Below are positions 21,919-32,087 of a DNA stretch of 64,000 nt, in pieces. The stretch is from Schizosaccharomyces osmophilus (lineage: Eukaryota; Ascomycota; Schizosaccharomycetes; Schizosaccharomycetales; Schizosaccharomycetaceae). Below the pieces are notes generated by a model. The model did no database searches. It was not told the DNA's origin and was given only the letters and a program-made list of their open reading frames with translations. Both the position numbers and the translations under genes were made by a program. The stretch is from positions 2,852,001 to 2,916,000 of the forward strand of contig NC_079238.1 in the NCBI RefSeq assembly GCF_027921745.1. Direction: 5' to 3'. Numbering within the stretch: position 1 is the first letter of the stretch; every line of letters starts with the position of its first letter.

Positions 21919-22059
21919 ATGCAACCGGGCATGAAGGGAACATTGAAATGTGTATGATGGAATCAGCATTTAGCAAAAATAGATATCATAAATGAAGGAA
22001 AATGCATGAAATGTGAAATGAGGCAAGAAGAGACAATGAAATGTAATTGTAAGGGACGG

Positions 22060-22712
22060 CTACGAGTCCTGAGTAGAGGCTTTTTGCTTCATCACTCGCA
22101 TAGGAGTAGGGGTCTTGGAAGGACTTGCTTTTGCGGAATTCGGTTTCCGTTTCGACATGGATAATTCTTCGAGTTTATAGAATTCTTGAATCCGACTGCA
22201 AGGGAAGTTAGGAAACAGATATCAAAAAGCATGTGAAACGTACGTTCGCCAAGGAGTGACGGGTGTATTGGATGACAAAAAGGGTTGAAAATCACGAAGT
22301 TTCATATTTCTTTGAGCACGGGGGATAGAAGCCACACGCATTTCTCCCCTCATGCGTATGGTAGAAGCCAGCAAACCTGCATTGGATCGCAATCGTCGAA
22401 TTTTATCGGACACTAGATAGTACTTTGTTAATAATATGTTGTTTGAATGAAGAAAAAAATAAAAAATAAAAATAAAATCTCCAAACCCTCTGCCCTACAA
22501 TAAAACACAGAAATGTCAAGAGAATTGATTTTGGGAGGCTTTGGGAGGCTTTGGAAAAAAAAAAGAAAATAAGATTGGAAGAAAGAACCAAGTTTCATAC
22601 ATTCAAAAGCAAGATTTTCAAGGATATCCGTTTTGCGTTCCTGCAAAATACGTTGTCGAACCTGACGGTGCTTGGATTCCCCAATCTCTTCGACCCTTTT
22701 TCGTTTATTCAT
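22060..22712 (-). CDS. nbl1: Chromosomal passenger complex subunit Nbl1 (borealin-like)
   Basis: Nbl1 links survivin (Bir1) and INCENP (Pic1) to Aurora kinase at centromeres and the spindle midzone. The exons are 22712-22601, 22412-22244 and 22195-22060 (138 aa). Intron donors are GTATGA and GTACGT, and branch sites include CCTAAC. The first junction gives ENLAFE-LSDKIRRLR and the second PWR-T-RIQEFYKLEEL. The N-terminal borealin helix (KTDILENLAFELSDKIRRLR, EMRVASIPRAQRNMKLRDF) matches the family. The C-terminus is short, basic and Ser/Pro-rich with several TP/SP sites. Intron 1 is 188 nt, long for this genome, and contains a tandem CTTTGGGAGG-type repeat (22528-22552). An exact ACGCGT lies 73 bases upstream of the ATG. 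Confidence 0.88.
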
Positions 22713-22784
22713 GAAGCTACTTGAAAAAATCAATCAAGCAAGGAAACTGTTGATAGCTTCCTTAGAATTCAATCAAGATGAGGT

Positions 22785-22790
22785 ACGCGT
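22785..22790. promoter_or_regulatory. MCB element ACGCGT upstream of nbl1
   Basis: An exact palindromic MluI cell-cycle box lies about 73 bases upstream of the nbl1 ATG. MBF, whose Res1-type subunit is encoded in this window, binds this hexamer at G1/S genes. One hexamer is weak evidence on its own; the position is what makes it plausible. Confidence 0.4.
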
Positions 22791-23561
22791 AGTGGTTGTA
22801 TTTGAGAAGCAACATAAACAATCCGTTTTACCTGGGTAACATGTTCCTTGTCCATGTAAACAAACGAGCATTTGTAAAGAAGAGAAAGAACATGCAGGGA
22901 GGATAAAAGAGATGACTTTTCGGTTTAGAAAAATTGCTCTAGAAGCTTTCAGGAAAAAGAGTGCGAGTTTGCACGTCCTCGAGGTTTCATTGAAATTTTC
23001 CCAGATTGCTAGCATTCAATGGAGAAAGAAAGTAAATAATAAATAATAAATAAATACAAATTTCTCGCCATAGAATCATTAATGACTTGATGGCTTTAGC
23101 GATCCAAATATGACTTAAGTTGCAAATTCGAATTTGTTTCCTCTTTCCTCTTTTCATACAACCACATAAACTATTATAAAACAATCCTTTTCTTTTCTCC
23201 TATTTATCCTAGCAAATTCCTCCAAAACTACAATGAGTATTTTAGCTTTTTTTTTGCGTATTTTTTCTGGCTGTAAACAAAGAATGTAAATAAACAATAA
23301 ATATAGAGACTCCTTCCGCTTCCTTGCATTTCTTTATCCATATTTCGGTAACGAAACAACCCCCACAATATAAGCTAAAGATGTTTACGGCGACTCCGTA
23401 TTTAAAGTGTCCATTGGTAGGCAATACGGCTACACAACCAACCAACTGTACAGTCGAAAGTCTACTTGCTTCAACGACCAACCACAACAGAAGGCGAAGA
23501 ACTTACTATAACCTCTCGAAACGATTGTCCTTCCATTGCAAACACTCGTCTTGTTAACCCA
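22791..23561. other. Divergent intergenic region between nbl1 and php2, with uORF
   Basis: About 770 bases of promoter and leader. Most is AT-rich with no conserved ORF. The last part carries a 58-codon upstream ORF (23381-23557), listed separately. Confidence 0.5.
23381..23557 (+). promoter_or_regulatory. Upstream ORF in the php2 leader
   Basis: ATG 23381 opens a 58-codon frame that stops at 23555-23557, four bases before the php2 ATG at 23562. The php2 frame itself is also open back to 23466, so the two frames overlap. No splice pair that I can find joins them without a stop. If the leader is transcribed, ribosomes would finish the uORF almost on top of the main start. Confidence 0.45.
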
Positions 23562-24902
23562 ATGAATCCATACGAGCCCGTAGAGGGATTGTATGTGAAT
23601 GCTAAACAATATCATCGTATTCTGAAAAGGCGAGAAGCCCGTGCTCGTCTGGAGGAGCGTTTGCGTGGATTGCAAACAACGAAAAAGCCATATCTACATG
23701 AGTCAAGACACAAACATGCGATGAGACGTCCCCGTGGCCCCGGTGGACGATTCTTGACGGCGGAAAAAGTTTCGCAGCTAAAGGCGCAAGAAGCATTGGA
23801 AGCAGGAAAATCAGAAAGCCCTAGTGGTTCCGAAAGTCGTGGCTTGATGGACACACTCGATTCAACCCCTACAGGTGCTACAAGCAACGAATTTCTAACC
23901 ACCAACGAGACTGGCGATGACAGTCCTTCTACTCTTTCCTCGCAAGTCCCTATCAATACTGCTGGCGGCTCGGCAGGGTTGGATATAACACGTTCTAAGG
24001 AAGAGACTCAACAGAATCCTTCGATTTTTGGTGGTGCTTCAACTGCGAATTCGAATCTTCATCCCATTTCTGCCAATCCAAATACTAATGCTCATACTCA
24101 TTCTGGTGCCCTAGATCCGAAACGAAATAGTGCTACCTCATCTGCTGCTCTTCCCGCCCATGCGTCTACTGGCCCTACAAGCATTGGTCATTCTGGTAAC
24201 TCTGTGAATCCTCAGATTCATACTCCTTCTGCAATTACCAACAGTAAGCATCATCGACAACCCGACCCTTCGTCGAATGCTTCTACTTTGTCTGGCAATG
24301 AAAATTTACAACTTCGGACGGCTAATCCCTCCACTGTTTCCGATTCTCTTTCCGTAAATGGTTCCGGTGTAGATCTCAATTTGTCGAATCCAATGGTCTT
24401 ACAACTGGATCCTTCAAATCTGTTGCATGCTCCTCCTTCCAACCAAAACTCACCTCGTTCACCCTTCTTCCCTTCCTCAACTACCGCTGAAGGTAGTAGA
24501 CCTTCGCCATCCGTCGCTAATCATCACCATACTACCGTCAGCAATCCCGATTACCGAAGCCTACCTACTACAACCCATCCTAACGATGTTTTTCACAGAA
24601 ACGCTACTCAAACTTACCACACTACTCCTAGTTCCGAATTGACCGGACCAAATGGCGATTCATTTGCAGATTTAGATGTATACCAAACAGATGATCCTGT
24701 AACGAATAGTCTTATTCAATCTCACAATCCCATGGGCCCAATTGGAGATTTAAGCGACCCAAGCGCCGCCCATGGCTCCGGGATTCCAAACTTGAGCAGT
24801 CATCATATGGGTCATCTTAATTTAACAGACAATGACCAAAATTCTATAATTATTGATCAGCAACCATACACTTCCCATGATTCCGCCAATGCTCATCCCT
24901 AA
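23562..24902 (+). CDS. php2: CCAAT-binding factor subunit Php2 (HAP2/NF-YA)
   Basis: Php2 is the DNA-contacting subunit of the CCAAT-binding complex with Php3, Php5 and the regulator Php4, controlling respiration and iron genes. The product is 446 aa. The start MNPYEPVEGLYVNAKQYHR is identical to what I remember of S. pombe Php2. Residues 4-66 hold the whole HAP2 core: the subunit-association helix (EGLYVNAKQYHRILKRREAR), linker and DNA-binding helix (YLHESRHKHAMRRPRGPGG). The remaining 380 residues are a Ser/Thr/Asn/His-rich disordered tail, longer than the S. pombe protein as I recall it (334 aa). An in-frame TTG at 23466 would extend the N-terminus but is not a normal start. From memory it is SPBC725.11c. 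Confidence 0.95.
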   Translation: MNPYEPVEGLYVNAKQYHRILKRREARARLEERLRGLQTTKKPYLHESRHKHAMRRPRGPGGRFLTAEKVSQLKAQEALEAGKSESPSGSESRGLMDTLDSTPTGATSNEFLTTNETGDDSPSTLSSQVPINTAGGSAGLDITRSKEETQQNPSIFGGASTANSNLHPISANPNTNAHTHSGALDPKRNSATSSAALPAHASTGPTSIGHSGNSVNPQIHTPSAITNSKHHRQPDPSSNASTLSGNENLQLRTANPSTVSDSLSVNGSGVDLNLSNPMVLQLDPSNLLHAPPSNQNSPRSPFFPSSTTAEGSRPSPSVANHHHTTVSNPDYRSLPTTTHPNDVFHRNATQTYHTTPSSELTGPNGDSFADLDVYQTDDPVTNSLIQSHNPMGPIGDLSDPSAAHGSGIPNLSSHHMGHLNLTDNDQNSIIIDQQPYTSHDSANAHP

Positions 24903-25162
24903 AATGCTTGACGGTCAATGGTTTTTTTTTGGCATATTCCTTTCGTTGTTTTGACCCCTTCTTTCATAAACTATTGAAAAATACCCCCACTTTCTTAGAT
25001 CTTAGCAAAACCGTTCTCCGAACGACAGAAAAGAACAAGAGACCTTATAAAAAACTGCATGCTAGCAAGGCTAGTAATGATACGAGTAAATTCACCATAT
25101 AAATCAATTCGTCGCATCCTCAGAGAATGAGCACGGCGGTTCACTGTTTCTATATCGTTTCA

Positions 25163-25648
25163 TTAAACTTTCATACTTACCAAATAACCAGCATATCCCA
25201 ACCAAGCTAGGTAAGGAATAAGTATCTTGGATGCAGTTGGAGCGATCGGCCACCATGTCTTGACCAGCCAGCCTACCATACCCGTCAATGCTCCAATGTT
25301 GACGAGGGCGAGTTTTGGTTTCCCGTACAAGAAGAGTGGCATCCACGCAACATTAAGCGCCAATTGGGTTAGATACAAAGCCGCACCTTTGCGACCGGCA
25401 TTGGTAATCAGCAGGGGATCCGCTCGGTAAGCCAAATGCGAGGCATAACCCATAGCAAAATATAAAGCTGTCCAAACGGGGCCAAAAAGGTAAGCGGGTG
25501 GGTGAAATCTTGGCTTCCTGCTTTTATTATAGATGTCAACGCTCTTTTTATTGACGCTCGCCGTTAACCATCCGAATGCAGTAGGCACAAGACCGGCGGT
25601 CCACCAGGTTTGCGAAATGCTCGTAAAAATTTTATAATTCAAGTCCAT
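25163..25648 (-). CDS. TspO/MBR (translocator protein) family membrane protein
   Basis: This is a five-helix mitochondrial outer-membrane protein of the TspO/peripheral benzodiazepine receptor family, which binds cholesterol or tetrapyrroles. ATG 25648 gives about 161 aa. Family marks: FGWLTASV at helix 1, the signature RKPRFHPPAYLFGPVWTALY, FAMGYASHLA, LALNVAWMPLFLY and the TWWPIAPTASKILIPYLAWLGYAGYL end. The last residues are uncertain: straight after GYL comes a perfect GTAAGT, which could be the donor of a final intron. Read through, the protein ends VSMKV. I could not find a clear acceptor with a branch site. A further GTATGT...CTACAG pair upstream of the ATG may be a 5' intron. From memory, S. 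pombe has a TspO homolog at SPBC725.10. Confidence 0.85.
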   Translation of the reverse strand: MDLNYKIFTSISQTWWTAGLVPTAFGWLTASVNKKSVDIYNKSRKPRFHPPAYLFGPVWTALYFAMGYASHLAYRADPLLITNAGRKGAALYLTQLALNVAWMPLFLYGKPKLALVNIGALTGMVGWLVKTWWPIAPTASKILIPYLAWLGYAGYLVSMKV

Positions 25649-26483
25649 AATCGTGTACTTTATTAAACTAATTCTTTGGTTAATCCACTGCGGGTGATCG
25701 AACCATCTCTGTAGAAGGAGAATCCAAATGCATCTATTACATACCAATGAATTCGTTATAAAATGTCGTTACAAATGAATTGATTTCTTGATGTTTGCAG
25801 AAGGTATCTTTCCCAAGCACCTGAAGGATGTTATATAAATAACAATTCAGCTAAAGTTTCACCATTGCGTCATAAACGCACAATGATTTCAAAGCAAACA
25901 TGGCAAGTAAAAAAAAATGGAAAGGGAATGTATAACATAGGCATGACTATAATAGTAACCCTGTGTTAAATATATAGTGCTGGTTTATAGAAGAATGAAA
26001 GGAAGCATGTTCGAAGCTTTGATTTGCCTTGCCCCAACCAACCTTTGAGATTTCGAGCGGCTTGTCATGATACAATTGACTGAATCCAACGTATGCATTA
26101 TGAAAAGGAATATTATTCTTCAAATACTCTTCCTCATTCCCACAGGAGAGAACAACTTTGATGGGAACAATTGGCCGACAAAGTGTCTATCGAAATTGGC
26201 AAAGTAATTGAAAATATCAGATACCGACATGCACAAAAGTGTTCATAAGAGATGTACGATCATGAGAGGAGCAAGTCTTCTTTCTGTTTTGAAAATTTAA
26301 ATGATCGTTTCCTCACAATTTCGATCCTTTTTGTTTGTTTACCACTGAATGAGAGGACGACTTCGTTAAAGTAGATATCGCAGGGAAACCAACATGTGAA
26401 ATCAGAGGAGGTGACATTGGAAGTAGCAAAGGTCTAATCAAATGGAACCAGTGGTTTCAATGCTTCCACTTCCACATTCCAGG
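25649..26483. other. Intergenic region containing an 80-codon protein-like frame
   Basis: This region lies upstream of both the TspO gene and hob3. On the minus strand, 26186-25947 stays open for 79 residues and reads like part of a globular protein (IKVVLSCGNEEEYLKNN, FHNAYVGFSQLYHDK, VGWGKANQSFEHASF). It has no ATG start and is bounded by an in-frame TAG. Other frames upstream look partly coding too. I take it as a possible gene relic of unknown family. Confidence 0.4.
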
Positions 26484-27319
26484 ATGAGTTGGCATGGATT
26501 CAAAAAAGCCGTCAACCGGGCTGGTACCTCGGTAGGTAACTGTTGGAATATAAATGTCTAACGAATTTTTCCTAGGTGATGATGAAAACTGGTCATGTTG
26601 AACGTACCGTGGACCGTGAATTTGAAACAGAAGAACGACGCTACCGCACTATGGAAACTGCGGCTAAAAAGCTACAAAAAGAAGCTAAGGGTTATTTGGA
26701 TGCACTTCGTGCCATGACAGCTTCCCAAACGAGAATTGCTAACACAATTGATGCCTTTTATGGAGACGCCGGTTCCAAAGACGGTGTAAGCGCTTACTAT
26801 CGGCAAGTAGTCGAAGATTTGGATGCAGACACCGTCAAAGAGCTTGATGGTCCTTTCCGTACTACTGTCTTGGAACCTATTTCAAGGTTCTGTAGCTATT
26901 TCCCTGACATCAACGCTGCCATCACCAAACGAAATCATAAATTGCTCGACCATGATGCTATGCGTGCCAAAGTTCAAAAGCTGGTTGATAAGCCTTCTAG
27001 TGATCCTTCAAAGCTTCCCCGAACGGAGAAAGATGCAGCTACTGCGAAGGACATATACGAAACTCTTAATAATCAACTCACCACCGAATTACCACAACTG
27101 ATTAGTCTTCGTGTTCCTTACCTTGACCCAAGCTTTGAAGCCTTGGTCAAAATTCAGCTGCGCTTCTGTCGCGAAGGCTATGAAAAAATGGCTCAAGTTC
27201 AGCAGTACTTTGACAGCTCAGTCCGTGAAGACTACTCGAATGGAATGCTTGATGACAAAGTGGAACAGGTTCTCCAGAGCATGCGTGATCTTTCTATCAG
27301 TGGTCTAAGCAATAATTAA
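26484..27319 (+). CDS. hob3: BAR-domain adaptor Hob3 (amphiphysin/Rvs161 type)
   Basis: Hob3 is an N-BAR protein that bends membrane and works with Cdc42 and its GEF at cell ends and the division site. The exons are 26484-26531 and 26576-27319 (263 aa). The intron has a GTAGGT donor and a GTCTAACG branch site, and joins MSWHGFKKAVNRAGTS to VMMKTGHVERTVDREF. The whole protein is one BAR domain: N-terminal amphipathic helix, then three long helices (RRYRTMETAAKKLQKEAKGY, FRTTVLEPISRFCSYF, LVKIQLRFCREGYEKMAQVQ). There is no SH3 domain, as expected for the Rvs161 branch. The sequence is nearly identical to S. pombe Hob3 as I remember it. Confidence 0.97.
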
Positions 27320-27921
27320 TGTTTTTATTACCTTTTTTCCATATTCCTTTGTCTTTTTTTTTGGTTCCATATATCCTTGTACGTCTTCGCATATGCCGGT
27401 AGTTTTAAAAACCTGTTACGATTTGAAATCTGCCTTGATTTCCCAAACTTTGTCTTCGAATATTGTTATGAGCAGGATATTTTTCCATCATTAAAGAATG
27501 CACTCAATTTATGTCTTTGCGACACTCCTTTTTGGTGATAAAAGTTGAATATTCAGTTTATTATTTATTTATCACATAAATTTTCACGAGTGCTTCTAAT
27601 GACTTTTATTTCCTTCTTTTTCTTAATCCTCAGATGTAGAGACATTGCTTGGCCTCTTTTTTACGCACGATTGAGTCTATGATTTGGTATTTACGTTTTA
27701 ACGCTAAAGGCTTGCATAATCAATCCTTACTGTATTAATAGTTCAATTTTTACTTAGGAAGCTCGTGTATGTGGTTTTTTTATTATTATTTTCATCTTTA
27801 CCTATTAGTAAAGCATATAAACAAAATTCCATTACTGCTTTTTACTTCTCCCTTAGCATAACGATGTTAAACTCTGAGGCAGTCATTATGTATCTAAGTT
27901 CTTTACTCAAACCCAATTTAC
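27320..27921. other. Convergent intergenic region, nothing recognised
   Basis: This T-rich spacer lies between the stop codons of hob3 and pir2. A 62-codon ORF (27765-27953) is pyrimidine-driven and runs into the end of pir2 antisense. No RNA gene seen. Confidence 0.5.
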
Positions 27922-29894
27922 TCAGTAATCCAATTCAGGAATTTTTTGTGTAGGAGCATCCAAATCCCGGTAATCTTTGTATTGATCACGACGTTCCGAA
28001 TATGTATCTTGTCGATGATATGGCTTTTGAGATGAGGTATGCTGTAAATCCTCAAACTCAGGACCATTTCTTTTTCGATCATAAGAGTTACCAGGATACG
28101 AGATAGAATAATTTTTGTTTGCAAGGTACTGAGCAGCATGAGAAGGACTTACTACCTTGGGATCCATAACCCTTCCTGGATCCAAGACGTAATTCCGCAA
28201 ACAAATAGCTATCTTTTTCACATGATCTAACCATTCCGGATGCTTTTTGGTAATATGTTTTATAACAAATTTAGGACCCAAAAACAGTTTAGTACAGGCT
28301 CCTACGTGGCAACGGTACTTTTGCTCGTCCTCTCTAAGAATTACCGAATCAATTTCGGAATTTACAAAGCTATCCACTGGTAGTGAACCTTTGGATTTTA
28401 AGTCGACAGATTCGGGATCAAGCAAACATGCGTAGTCATTCTCTAAATTCGAAAACCAAACTGTTTCTTCCTGAGAGACTTCATTGTTGTCATCATAAGG
28501 TTTCCTTGAGTATCCAGCAGGATTATCTTGCAATAAAGCGATTAGACTTGAGTAATTCCTGCACGTCCAAAAATCGAATGTAGCCACTTGACGAAGATAC
28601 TCCACAAGTATATCACACAACTGAACGTTGTGTATACGTTCTTTTTCTATTTCATCCTCTGTGTCTACCGGAACGGAAAAAACTTTATCTTGTAGTTTTT
28701 CAGATATATCCTGCGGTAAGTTGTACATGACAACAAATCTATTCATTGTTTTATACAGAATACTCAAAATTTTTTTGCTTGCATCGTTGGAAGAGGAGAT
28801 AGAAGGAAGAGAAGCCGGGACACAGTTTCTTGGGAATTTCGGACTTTCGGTTTCTATTGTATAATTCGAGGCTAATTGAACACCGTCAAGGATTTCTTTT
28901 GCCCCTTCAATCGCGACGTCTGGCTTTAGATGAACCCAAACAGAGCGTTCGTAGTCCTTTGTAAATTTCATGCGCGAAACTGAGAAATAGTCAATAATGT
29001 CAATATTGTCAAACACTTGGTGCATGTTAGCCATTGAGATGCTTGGCAACACGTGTCGAATTAACAAGGTCCTATCTTTTGCTGATTCCCTAGAGTCCAT
29101 TAAATATTTGAAGTATGGAACCTCCTTTACGAGCGAATCCATATCCGGATTAGTTTCGCTACTCAAGTTTTTTACCTCAGTAGGTATATCCTGGTCATTT
29201 GGTAGCTTGAAAGCATCATAATATCCATTTTCAAACTTTTCTAAAAATATGTTATGCATAGATAGTCGGTATGATTTTTCTTTCTCCGAGATTTCACGCA
29301 ATCGACCCTGAGATTCGTCAAACCAATAAGTGTCTTCAAACCATGCTTCATCGCAGTGATCCAGCACAAAACTTTTAGCAGTTCTAGCATACAGGTCCTG
29401 TTTATAGCTATTGTAAGTACCGTGTAAAGATTTGTACAAATCCTCTGTCGTAGAAGAAATCAAATTCTCTTGGCTATACCAACGAATAAAACGCTCATAG
29501 GATATAACAGCTTCTTGGCTATATGGGTCATTGATACTATCAGTTGTTAATTTGACTTTGAAAAGAGCTTGCATCATCACGTACCTTCTTGAGGATGAAT
29601 AATGAGCCCCAGAAACTGCATTTGTTTAGTTAGTTCCTAATCCAAAACGACAATTCAGGTCATACCTCGAGGTCTTTTATCGTAATGCTCGTCTCTGTAC
29701 GAATCTCTTCCGCTTATGGGCGACCTCTCTCTGTAGGACCCAGCACCATTGTCATACGGAGGGCTCTGTGATCTTTTTCGAATTTTATCTAATATATTAG
29801 TTTATAAGTACCAGATAATTGAATCTTCAAGAAATAGCGTACCTCTTCTGAATCGACTAGTCTCTCGATTATCTGTCTGTTCAATATCGCTCAT
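27922..29894 (-). CDS. pir2: Pir2/ARS2 (Serrate) zinc-finger protein of RNA decay
   Basis: Pir2 is the fission-yeast ARS2. With the cap-binding complex and MTREC (Red1-Mtl1) it directs meiotic and non-coding RNAs to the nuclear exosome and affects heterochromatin. The exons are 29894-29843, 29788-29666 and 29615-27922 (622 aa). Donors are GTACGC and GTATGA; the second intron has an AACTAAC branch site. The N-terminus is Arg/Ser/Asp-rich. The core begins around YSQEAVISYERFIRWYSQEN (DUF3546-type) and the ARS2 domain runs to the C2H2 finger: Cys494, Cys499, His512 and His517 in CHVGACTKLF...IKHITKKH. The C-terminal tail is Tyr/Arg/Asp-rich and disordered, the part that binds cap complex in ARS2 proteins. 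From memory it is SPBC725.08. Confidence 0.9.
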
Positions 29895-30239
29895 CCTTGA
29901 GTTTTTACTTCAATGAAAGCTTCAGAATAAAAATTCGTTTATTCTACGTTAAAATACACAAAAATTACACTCTTTAGCCCAAGACAAGTGTCGAGTAGAT
30001 GTAGACGCGTTGTCAAATAATTTGCTCGGTGAGAAGATGAGTGACACTGCTATGCTTTCCTTACAGATATTTTGAAATGCACTTATGAACTGTTGAAATG
30101 TGGAAATAGGAAATAAATATATAAATAGTAACTATTTTTGATATGCCTTATTTTTGTTGTTTCTTTTAAGAAAGAAAACATAGCAAAAAGAACCATTTCT
30201 AGTAAGTAATCTTCTATTGAAAACGAACGTAAAATGTTC
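29895..30239. other. Intergenic region with one ACGCGT
   Basis: About 345 bases between pir2 and the 3' end of pex5. It contains a single exact ACGCGT at 30005-30010, about 110 bases upstream of the pir2 ATG. Nothing else is recognised. Confidence 0.45.
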
Positions 30240-32087
30240 TTAATAGTATTCGTCCTCTCCTGTAAAGGATTCTATTTTATTTCTTAGTTCGCTCGTACTA
30301 GATCCCGGTTTTGCCAGTGAAGCCAAGCTCATGCTTTGGTATCCCACGAGTAGTACCTTCCGTAGCATATCCCAGAGTTCAGTGCTAGATTCACAGCGAG
30401 TTAACACTCCATGTTTGTCTTGAACAATATCAACTGCATCTAAGATATGTTCTGCTGCTTCCTCATAACAACTCATATTTATACATGATATGGAAAGGTT
30501 GGACCGTGTGCGAACATACTGAGGCTGTAGCTCCAACGAACGCTTGTAAGCTTGTAATGCCTTTCCTTCTTGATTTGAATTTGTTAACGAGGCTCCCAAT
30601 TTATTCCACAAAACACAGTTTCTGGGATCGCTTTGGGCCGCTTTCTGAAAGCAATCAGCCGCTTTTGAGAAATCCTCCAAAAGATACATGGTAATTCCCA
30701 ATCCGGTCTGAGCCTTGTCATCAGCTTTCTTGGATGTTAATAATAAATATATCAAGTCAAGAAAGCAAGCTTGAACAGCTTTTGTATTATCAGGAGCTTT
30801 CAATCTTTCAAACTTGTGCTCTATACTGGAAAAACGGCTAGAATATTCAGGATGAGACGTATAAAGCCAGTCGCGCAAACATGCTAAAGCATTTTCTCGC
30901 AAACCCTGGTTTACATATGCTACTGCCAAATCCATTTCAGTGTTGGCTTGATTAGAACCCAAATTTTTCGTTTCTATTAAAGATTCGACAACTCGGCTTT
31001 CGTTGCCTAGCAAGGTATGAACATATGCAAGAGACTGCCAAGTTTCTAAATGTGAAGGATTTTGCAAAATAGATTTTTCAAGTAAAACTGCGGCTTCGCA
31101 AATTGAACCGTTGTTCTTTATTAACATTTGAGCTTTCTCATAAACATTCTCTAGAAAGGGAAGTGTTTCTATTTTTTTTAAATTGGAGTCAAATTGTTCG
31201 TCACTAAATACGTCCTCTTTTGCGAGATCATCTTCCTTGTTTATATTTGTATACGAAACTTCCGGTATATCCGTTCCCTGCGTATTTGTAGCTTGTGAGG
31301 AAGCATACTGGTTTGACGTACTTTCGTCATTTGTAAAATTATTCAGCTGTTCGTTTTTCTCAGTTAAGTAAGGAAATCTTACCTTTGCTTCTGCATACAA
31401 CTCTTCCCAGCGTGCTTGATAATCTTCAAGTGACTTCGGATCAAGGCCATTTGCTCGTAGAGTGGTCAACCTGTCTGTCCACAGCTGTTCCAAGGTCAAT
31501 GGCGCTTGAGAGGGTTGTTTAAGCTTCTCATTCTCTGAATTGATCAATTGTAAGGACGCGTTATTAAATTGTTCCATGAACTCGTTTTCATCGACTTGAG
31601 CAGTTTCCAAAGTAGATTGAGTTGAGGGTGCAAACAAAGGCAAATGAGGCGATGAAAAAGGAATCGGCACGGTATCTACCAGTTCATTTCTTGGCTTTAT
31701 GGCATCACTATTGACTCCGGACGGTAGCTGCTGATGAAATTCAGAACACCATTGTGCTTCGGAGTTTTGACTTTGTCGATTTTTATAGGCTGAAAACTCT
31801 TCAGACAAATCTGAATTTAGAGCCAAAGGAGAACTCTTTGCGGTATCATTAAATCGTGAAAAATGCTGATTTTGATTAGATGACTGACTGAAATCTTTCC
31901 AACGTTGAAATGCAGAGGACTCCGAAGATGCAAAACTAGGAGCCGCAACAGTAGAGGGATGAAGCGAGTTGCTTAGAGCTTTGGGATGATAAGCCTTTGA
32001 TTTTAAAGCCCCATCGTGTACGGACAAGTTCAGTTTTCGAACCGGATTTTGCGTTGCTGAACATCCAGGTTGAGAGGAAAACGACAT
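30240..32087 (-). CDS. pex5: Peroxisomal import receptor Pex5
   Basis: Pex5 recognises the C-terminal SKL-type signal of peroxisomal matrix proteins and carries them to the docking complex. The product is 615 aa from a single exon. The N-terminal half is disordered and has the expected recycling cysteine (Cys9 in QPGCSATQNP) and WxxxF/Y docking motifs (WCSEF at 113-117, WEELY at 227-231). The C-terminal half is a series of TPRs, for example HLETWQSLAYVHTLLGNESR, AQTGLGITMYLLEDFSKAAD and NCVLWNKLGASLTNSNQEGK, then QYVRTRSNLSISCINM, which line the PTS1 pocket. The start ATG 32087 is the first Met of the frame. From memory S. pombe pex5 is SPBC725.07. Confidence 0.95.
   Translation of the reverse strand: MSFSSQPGCSATQNPVRKLNLSVHDGALKSKAYHPKALSNSLHPSTVAAPSFASSESSAFQRWKDFSQSSNQNQHFSRFNDTAKSSPLALNSDLSEEFSAYKNRQSQNSEAQWCSEFHQQLPSGVNSDAIKPRNELVDTVPIPFSSPHLPLFAPSTQSTLETAQVDENEFMEQFNNASLQLINSENEKLKQPSQAPLTLEQLWTDRLTTLRANGLDPKSLEDYQARWEELYAEAKVRFPYLTEKNEQLNNFTNDESTSNQYASSQATNTQGTDIPEVSYTNINKEDDLAKEDVFSDEQFDSNLKKIETLPFLENVYEKAQMLIKNNGSICEAAVLLEKSILQNPSHLETWQSLAYVHTLLGNESRVVESLIETKNLGSNQANTEMDLAVAYVNQGLRENALACLRDWLYTSHPEYSSRFSSIEHKFERLKAPDNTKAVQACFLDLIYLLLTSKKADDKAQTGLGITMYLLEDFSKAADCFQKAAQSDPRNCVLWNKLGASLTNSNQEGKALQAYKRSLELQPQYVRTRSNLSISCINMSCYEEAAEHILDAVDIVQDKHGVLTRCESSTELWDMLRKVLLVGYQSMSLASLAKPGSSTSELRNKIESFTGEDEYY

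Noticed and set aside
22413-22600. Long ORF through the first nbl1 intron
   Set aside because: The frame is AT-rich and the borealin helix is continuous only after splicing.
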